From NCBI GenBank assembly GCA_002710265.1, contig PAJW01000008.1, positions 7,600 through 21,414 of the forward strand: a stretch of DNA of 13,815 nt, in the 5' to 3' direction. Origin of the DNA: Gammaproteobacteria bacterium. Lineage in GTDB: Bacteria > Pseudomonadota > Gammaproteobacteria > Magnimaribacterales > D2472. Under the pieces are notes generated by a model. That model had not been told where the DNA came from. It did no database searches and worked only from the letters and a program-made list of their open reading frames with translations. The position numbers and the translations under genes were made by a program. Positions 9,629 to 13,815 of the stretch are shown here, in pieces (the first letter of the stretch is position 1; every line of letters begins with the position of its first letter).

Positions 9629-9934
9629 CTACTCTTCTGTAACTGTCTTTATTGCTATAGTAATTTCTTTCTCTGCTTGAGCATATGATAACTCTGCAAA
9701 AGGCCTAAATACAGAAAAAACATATCCCCCCTCCAAAAAACCATCAAAACCATTTCTTCTTAAAACCTCTTTAACCCTTCTTTTGTAAAAGTTTCTCTCC
9801 ACCGCTAGCTTGAAATATTTTTTTGAAATTGATATTTCTAAATCATGCAAACAAGCATCTTTTTTAAAAACCCTAAAGTATTTGTTTGAAAAAACCCTTT
9901 CAAGGTTGTGTTTGATTTGTTTTGGGTTTGGCAA
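9629..9934 (-). CDS. rnpA: Ribonuclease P protein component
   Basis: Protein subunit of RNase P, which helps the catalytic RNA bind precursor tRNA leaders and magnesium. It is 101 residues, shorter than E. coli (119). The RNR signature is clear: LAVERNFYKRRVKEVLRRN (63-81), preceded by the FSNKYFRVFKKD (15-26) beta region. The loop between these blocks is about ten residues shorter than in E. coli. The start is TTG at 9932-9934, one base after the rpmH stop (TAACTTG). An in-frame stop a few codons upstream and no other start before codon 29 leave no alternative. Translation probably depends on coupling to rpmH, since the nearest purine-rich stretch (AAAGG) is about 15 bases away. Confidence 0.93.
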   Translation of the reverse strand: MPNPKQIKHNLERVFSNKYFRVFKKDACLHDLEISISKKYFKLAVERNFYKRRVKEVLRRNGFDGFLEGGYVFSVFRPFAELSYAQAEKEITIAIKTVTEE

Positions 9935-9935
9935 G

Positions 9936-10070
9936 TTAGGCGCTTAGAACCTTTCTACCCTTCTTTCTTCTGTTGGATAAAACCGCTCTACCAGCCTTAG
10001 TAGACATTCTAGCGCGGAAGCCATGTGTTCTCTTTCTTTTTAAGTTGCTGGGTTGAAATGTTCTCTTCAT
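9936..10070 (-). CDS. rpmH: 50S ribosomal protein L34
   Basis: Ribosomal protein L34, a small basic protein of the large subunit. It is 44 residues, starting [19 protein letters not shown] and continuing [20 protein letters not shown], essentially the universal bacterial sequence (E. coli 46). It is the first gene of the rpmH-rnpA-yidC-mnmE string and is divergent from dnaA, as in most bacteria. No Shine-Dalgarno is visible before the ATG at 10068-10070. A perfect -10 hexamer lies about 27 bases upstream. Confidence 0.98.
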   Translation of the reverse strand: MKRTFQPSNLKRKRTHGFRARMSTKAGRAVLSNRRKKGRKVLSA

Positions 10071-10096
10071 AATATCAAGGTCAAAAAGTGTGGAGA

Positions 10097-10102
10097 ATTA
10101 TA
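10097..10102 (-). promoter_or_regulatory. Probable -10 element of the rpmH operon promoter
   Basis: A perfect TATAAT on the minus strand lies 26 bases before the rpmH ATG. The best-placed -35 (TGTATT, 10120-10125, 17-base spacer) is poor. A DnaA-box-like TTCTCCACA (10089-10097, minus) overlaps the expected start site, so repression by DnaA is possible but unproven. Confidence 0.55.
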
Positions 10103-10153
10103 TCCTAATATATTTTTTAAATACATAAAAAAAACAAATAAAACAATTAATTT

Positions 10154-10173
10154 TTATGTACAAGTTATCCACA
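10154..10173 (+). promoter_or_regulatory. DnaA box pair: one perfect, one near-perfect, 11 bp apart
   Basis: TTATCCACA at 10165-10173 is the exact high-affinity DnaA box. TTATGTACA at 10154-10162 has one mismatch from TTATNCACA, lies in the same orientation and starts exactly 11 bases earlier, about one helical turn. The pair lies 71-91 bases before dnaA, a position that fits dnaA autoregulation, an origin core, or both. Confidence 0.8.
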
Positions 10174-10244
10174 GAAAATTCTAGCATTTATTCTGTAGAT
10201 ATCTTGTTAATTTTTTAATAGACTATCTAACTTAATAGGAGATT

Positions 10245-11543
10245 ATGTTGGAACTTTGGAATAAGTGCTCAGAAAAGCTAGAAAATAAATTATCACAAGA
10301 AGATTTCAACACTTGGATTAGGCCTCTAAAAGCAACACACGATCAAAACACTTTGGAGTTATTAGCTCCAAATGACTTTATTTTAAACTATATTGAGAAA
10401 AATTTTGCAGAAGACATTAAAAAATTAGTTAAACTTAACTCAAAAAAGAACATAAGTCTGGTTTTTAAGACGCTAACCAAAGAAACATTTGTCGATAAAT
10501 ATAAAAATAACAGCAAAAACTCTGAAATTAAGCTTGTTGAGGGCTACACTTTTGATAGTTTTGTTGAAGGAAAATCAAACCACTTAGCCCTAGCAGCTGC
10601 AAAACAGGTGGCAGCAAACCCCAAAGGAGACTATAACCCATTATTTATATATGGTGGTGTTGGCCTGGGTAAAACCCATTTAATGCATGCGGTTGGAAAT
10701 GAAATTTTAAACAACGAGCCCAACAAAAGAATTGTTTATGTTCACTCTGAAAAATTTGTATCTGACATGGTTAAAGCCCTTCAACTAGGCGCAATGAATG
10801 AGTTTAAATCATACTACAGAAATGCAGACGCATTATTGATTGATGATATTCAATTTTTTGCAGGCAAAGAACAGTCACAAGAAGAGTTTTTTCACACATT
10901 TAATGCACTATTAGACAGAAACAATCAAATGATATTAACTTGTGATAAATACCCCAAAGAAATAGACGGCCTAGAGGAGAGGCTAAAGTCAAGGCTTGGT
11001 TGGGGCCTTCCTGTTATTATTGATCCCCCAGAGCTAGAAACAAGGGCAGCCGTTCTTTTAAACAAAGCAAACAGAATGGGCGTCATACTTCCCAACGATT
11101 GTGCTATATATATTGCTCAACGAATTAGATCTAACATCAGAGAGCTTGAGGGCGCCTTAAAAAGGGTTGTTGCAAACGCAAGATTTACAAATCAAGACAT
11201 AGACCTTGCACTTGTTAAAGATGCCCTAAAGGACTTGTTTGTTATATCAGCAAAAATGGTTAGCGTTGAAAACATTCAAAAAACAGTGGCAGAGTACTAC
11301 AACATCAAACTTTCAGACCTTCTGTCAAAAAGAAGGAGCAGGTCTATTACAAGACCAAGGCAGATGGCAATGGCCTTAACTAAAGAGCTTACAAACCACA
11401 GCCTCCCTGAAATTGGTGAAGCTTTCAATGGTAGAGATCACACCACCGTTCTTCATGCTTGTAAAAAAATTAAAGACCTCCGAAAGGAAAATCCCTCACA
11501 TGAAGAGGATTATAGAAATCTTAACAGAGCCCTAACAAATTAA
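10245..11543 (+). CDS. dnaA: Chromosomal replication initiator protein DnaA
   Basis: DnaA binds its boxes at oriC, forms an ATP-dependent filament and opens the DNA. It is 432 residues (E. coli 467). Domain I is about 1-80, with [20 protein letters not shown] (4-23) matching the family. Domain II is short (about 81-98), which explains the reduced length. The AAA+ domain has Walker A GGVGLGKT (137-144), Walker B LLIDDI (197-202) and the [11 protein letters not shown] block (245-255). Domain IV carries the box-binding signature [10 protein letters not shown] (396-405). AGGAG (10237-10241) lies just three bases before the ATG, closer than ideal. The stop overlaps the dnaN ATG by one base. Confidence 0.99.
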   Translation: MLELWNKCSEKLENKLSQEDFNTWIRPLKATHDQNTLELLAPNDFILNYIEKNFAEDIKKLVKLNSKKNISLVFKTLTKETFVDKYKNNSKNSEIKLVEGYTFDSFVEGKSNHLALAAAKQVAANPKGDYNPLFIYGGVGLGKTHLMHAVGNEILNNEPNKRIVYVHSEKFVSDMVKALQLGAMNEFKSYYRNADALLIDDIQFFAGKEQSQEEFFHTFNALLDRNNQMILTCDKYPKEIDGLEERLKSRLGWGLPVIIDPPELETRAAVLLNKANRMGVILPNDCAIYIAQRIRSNIRELEGALKRVVANARFTNQDIDLALVKDALKDLFVISAKMVSVENIQKTVAEYYNIKLSDLLSKRRSRSITRPRQMAMALTKELTNHSLPEIGEAFNGRDHTTVLHACKKIKDLRKENPSHEEDYRNLNRALTN

Positions 11544-12646
11544 TGGACTTTTATATTTTAAAAGAAGAGGTTGTAAAATCCCTAAACCTAACCCTTGGAG
11601 TTGTTGAAAAAAGACAAACATTACCAATACTATCAAATGTCCTTATAGAAGTTGATGAGTCTTCTCTAAAGCTTACAGCAACAGATCTTGAGAGTGAAAT
11701 CTCTACAACTTCAACAATTTCAAATTTTAAAAGCGGAGGAAAAACTACAGCGCCAGCAAGAAAGCTAAGCGATCTATGTAGGCTTTTACCTGATTTAACT
11801 GAAATACATTTTTTCCTTGATGGTGACAATTTGAAAATTGAAACTAGCTCAGGAAAATATAATTTATCAACCCTTCCAAGTGATGACTTTCCTATTTTTG
11901 AAACAGAAGACACTCAATCGCAAGTCAACATATCCTCAGATAACCTTAAAACACTTATATCAAAAACCTCCTTTGCAATGGGAAACCAAGACTGGAGGCA
12001 CTACCTTAACGGCCTTTTCCTTTCTATTGACGATAAAGATATCACATCTGTTGCAACTGACGCGCACAGACTTGCCCTTGCATCAACATCACTCAATGAA
12101 GCAGCCTCAGAGAGTACTAGTGGTATAGTCCCAAGAAAATCTATAAATGAAATCGGCAAGCTAGTAGGTGACAACTCCGATAATGTTGTTATGAAAATAT
12201 CTCAATCCTCTGTTTTGGTTGAGGCTGCTGGCACTAGATTTATCAGCAAATTAATAGAAGGAAAATTTCCGGACTATCAGCAAGTTATTCCCTCCGGAGA
12301 AAGTTCTCTTTTAGAGATAGACAAAAAGTTATTTTCAGACAGCTTAAGCAGAGTAAGTGTGCTTTCAAGCGAAAAATACAAAGGGGTAAGAATCGTTACA
12401 AAAGGAAATTCTCTTAATATTTCTGCCAATAACCCTGAAAAAGAACAAGGAGAAGAAAACATTAACTGCAAATATTCAGGCGAAGACGTAGATATTGCAT
12501 TTAACGTAAATTATTTGCAAGAAATCCTTTCAACCTTAGATTGTGATCAGGTTGAGGTTCATTTCTTTGGCTCTGATAAAAGCTGTTTAATCACAGACCC
12601 AAATAACAGCAATCTAAAATATGTAGTAATGCCGCTTTTAATATAG
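11543..12646 (+). CDS. dnaN: DNA polymerase III subunit beta (sliding clamp)
   Basis: The beta clamp is a ring-shaped dimer that tethers DNA polymerase III and recruits repair factors through a hydrophobic pocket. It is 367 residues (E. coli 366), so all three clamp domains are complete. It begins [14 protein letters not shown] with RQTLPILSNVLIEV (24-37), includes the TDAHRLA motif typical of the second domain (about 172-178) and ends KYVVMPLLI, matching the family C terminus YVVMPMRL. It overlaps dnaA by one base (TAATG), so coupled translation is likely. Nine bases separate it from recF. Confidence 0.98.
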   Translation: MDFYILKEEVVKSLNLTLGVVEKRQTLPILSNVLIEVDESSLKLTATDLESEISTTSTISNFKSGGKTTAPARKLSDLCRLLPDLTEIHFFLDGDNLKIETSSGKYNLSTLPSDDFPIFETEDTQSQVNISSDNLKTLISKTSFAMGNQDWRHYLNGLFLSIDDKDITSVATDAHRLALASTSLNEAASESTSGIVPRKSINEIGKLVGDNSDNVVMKISQSSVLVEAAGTRFISKLIEGKFPDYQQVIPSGESSLLEIDKKLFSDSLSRVSVLSSEKYKGVRIVTKGNSLNISANNPEKEQGEENINCKYSGEDVDIAFNVNYLQEILSTLDCDQVEVHFFGSDKSCLITDPNNSNLKYVVMPLLI

Positions 12647-12655
12647 TTATCTAAA

Positions 12656-13732
12656 GTGTCATTTACAAAAATTTCTCTTAAAAGATTTAGATGCTTTGAA
12701 GAGCTAGAATTAGATTTATCACCAGGCGTTAATTTTTTTTACGGCACAAACGGCTCTGGTAAAACAAGCATTCTTGAATCAATCTTTATGTTTTCAAGTG
12801 GAAAGTCTTTTAAAAGTTCCAACATCGCATCACTAATAAACTATAAATTTGATAATTTTAGTCTTAGAGCCTTTGACTCAGAAAGAGGATATGTTGCAGA
12901 AATACGAAAGGATATTAATAAACCCATTTCTGTTCAGCTAAATAACTCCAAGATAACAACAAGCAAACTTATCCGAGAATTTCCTTGTTCACCAATTCAC
13001 AATAATACATTTTCATTTGCTGATGCGCCCCCAGAATTTAGAAGAAAGCTTTTAGATAGATCAATATTTATTGCAGATGAACAATTTTCAAGCACCTGGT
13101 TTTCTTTCTATAGGTCTTTAAAACAAAGAAATAGCTCTTTAAAAAAAGGAACAAGAGATGAAATACCAGTATGGAATAATAGTTTTATTAAGGAGGGAGA
13201 GAGCCTTTCATGCCTCAGAAGGAGTTTCTTTGAGCTTACCTTGCTTGAGTTTGAAAATTTTTTAAACCTAACAAAACCCAATAATATCTTTAGTTTTTTT
13301 AATGATATTAATATTACTTTCTTTAACGGCTGGGGTGATAATCAAAGTCTTAACGAAGCCCTAGAAAGCAATGTTGAGGCTGATTTTAGGAGAAAAACTA
13401 CAACAAAAGGACCTCATAAAGCGGATATAAAATTTTTAATTAATGGCATAGATGCGCGTCAGATCTTATCTAGGGGCGAACAAAAATTCTTTTCAATACT
13501 CTGGTCTTATTCTCAACATGAAGTTCTTAAAAAGCATTATGGATTAAGGCCAACACTAATAATAGATGATATAAAATCTGAGCTGGATGATAGGGTATTT
13601 GGATTATTTATAGAACTCCTTAAATATAATAAAAATCAGGTAATCTTTTCCTGTATCGACAATCATTTTAGTAGTAAAATAAACACTGAATTCAATGATT
13701 TTAAAAAGTTCCACGTGGAACAATTAGGATAA
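12656..13732 (+). CDS. recF: DNA replication and repair protein RecF
   Basis: RecF is an SMC-like ATPase that, with RecO and RecR, helps load RecA at single-strand gaps behind stalled forks. It is 358 residues, the normal length. Walker A GTNGSGKTS is at 30-38, the ABC signature LSRGEQK at 271-277, and Walker B LIIDDIKSELD at 301-311. The start is GTG at 12656-12658; MSFTKISLKRFRCFEEL aligns with the RecF N terminus, so GTG is right despite the absence of a Shine-Dalgarno. The last codons (FHVEQ) contain a perfect parS palindrome. gyrB follows after three bases, completing the usual dnaA-dnaN-recF-gyrB order. Confidence 0.97.
   Translation: MSFTKISLKRFRCFEELELDLSPGVNFFYGTNGSGKTSILESIFMFSSGKSFKSSNIASLINYKFDNFSLRAFDSERGYVAEIRKDINKPISVQLNNSKITTSKLIREFPCSPIHNNTFSFADAPPEFRRKLLDRSIFIADEQFSSTWFSFYRSLKQRNSSLKKGTRDEIPVWNNSFIKEGESLSCLRRSFFELTLLEFENFLNLTKPNNIFSFFNDINITFFNGWGDNQSLNEALESNVEADFRRKTTTKGPHKADIKFLINGIDARQILSRGEQKFFSILWSYSQHEVLKKHYGLRPTLIIDDIKSELDDRVFGLFIELLKYNKNQVIFSCIDNHFSSKINTEFNDFKKFHVEQLG
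13708..13721. promoter_or_regulatory. parS: parS centromere site for ParB
   Basis: GTTCCACGTGGAAC is a perfect 14-bp palindrome and is identical to the established Pseudomonas parS core. It lies in the last codons of recF, about 10 kb from parAB and 3.5 kb from dnaA. That fits the rule that parS sites cluster near the origin. ParB in this window has an intact helix-turn-helix and CTP-binding motifs. Confidence 0.93.
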
Positions 13733-13735
13733 GAA

Positions 13736-13815
13736 ATGGCAAAAAAATCTAGCGACGCCAAATATGATTCATCCAACATCCAAGTTTTAAAAGGACTAGA
13801 AGCAGTCAAAAAAAG
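13736..13815 (+). CDS. gyrB: DNA gyrase subunit B (partial, N terminus only)
   Basis: Start of the ATPase subunit of DNA gyrase, which introduces negative supercoils. Only 26 codons are present (MAKKSSDAKYDSSNIQVLKG, then LEAVKK). The YDSSNIQVLKGLEAVKK stretch matches the conserved GyrB start, which normally continues with RPGMYIG. AGGA at 13726-13729 lies six bases before the ATG, inside the recF end. ParE, the topoisomerase IV homologue, has a similar start, but the position directly after recF favours gyrB. Confidence 0.92.
   Translation, partial: MAKKSSDAKYDSSNIQVLKGLEAVKK

Larger units (their letters stand above)
10071..10244. other. rpmH-dnaA divergent intergenic region, candidate oriC/dnaA control region
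   Basis: This 174-base, very AT-rich spacer lies between divergent rpmH and dnaA and contains no ORF. It holds the perfect DnaA box and its phased neighbour (10154-10173), a third one-mismatch box on the minus strand (10089-10097), and long A or T runs (about 10112-10150 and 10211-10216) that could unwind easily. In Pseudomonas and many other bacteria oriC occupies this place. Few boxes are present compared with a typical oriC. I could not resolve the dnaA -10/-35. Confidence 0.5.

Noticed and set aside
10204..10229. TTGTTA and TATCTA as a dnaA promoter
   Set aside because: The spacing is only 14 bases and the -10 is imperfect, so the pair cannot be supported.

Overview
This is the replication-origin neighbourhood of a low-GC gammaproteobacterium. 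The gene order rpmH-rnpA-yidC-mnmE-mnmG-rsmG-parA-parB-atpIBEFH, with dnaA-dnaN-recF-gyrB running the other way, is the classic arrangement around oriC. Protein features such as AtpF, AtpE, RecF and a Pseudomonas-type parS match gammaproteobacteria. Strong A+T bias, tiny spacers and loss of yidD suggest a streamlined lineage. Free-living marine clades of the SAR86 or SUP05 type would fit, but I cannot assign one from this sequence alone.

Layout on the minus strand, read right to left: rpmH, rnpA, yidC and mnmE (10070 to 6774) form one tightly packed unit. A 212-base AT-rich gap follows. Next come mnmG, rsmG, parA and parB (6561 to 2520), joined by short overlaps. A short gap with a good sigma70-type promoter then precedes atpI, atpB, atpE, atpF and atpH (2443 to the left edge, atpH cut off). 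On the plus strand, dnaA, dnaN, recF and the first 26 codons of gyrB run from 10245 to the right edge. The 174-base rpmH/dnaA gap is divergent and carries a perfect DnaA box with an 11-bp-phased neighbour.

Functionally the window combines replication initiation and the sliding clamp (DnaA, DnaN), gap repair (RecF) and supercoiling (GyrB). It also holds chromosome segregation (ParA, ParB and a perfect 14-bp parS inside recF), tRNA wobble-uridine modification (MnmE with MnmG) and 16S rRNA methylation (RsmG). The rest is RNase P protein, ribosomal protein L34, the membrane insertase YidC and the proton-translocating ATP synthase.

No novel multi-gene system is visible. The items most worth a second look are the parS site in recF, the abrupt change of strand composition between the co-oriented genes mnmE and mnmG, and the two candidate DnaA-box clusters. 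No tRNA, rRNA, CRISPR array, insertion sequence or phage gene was seen.
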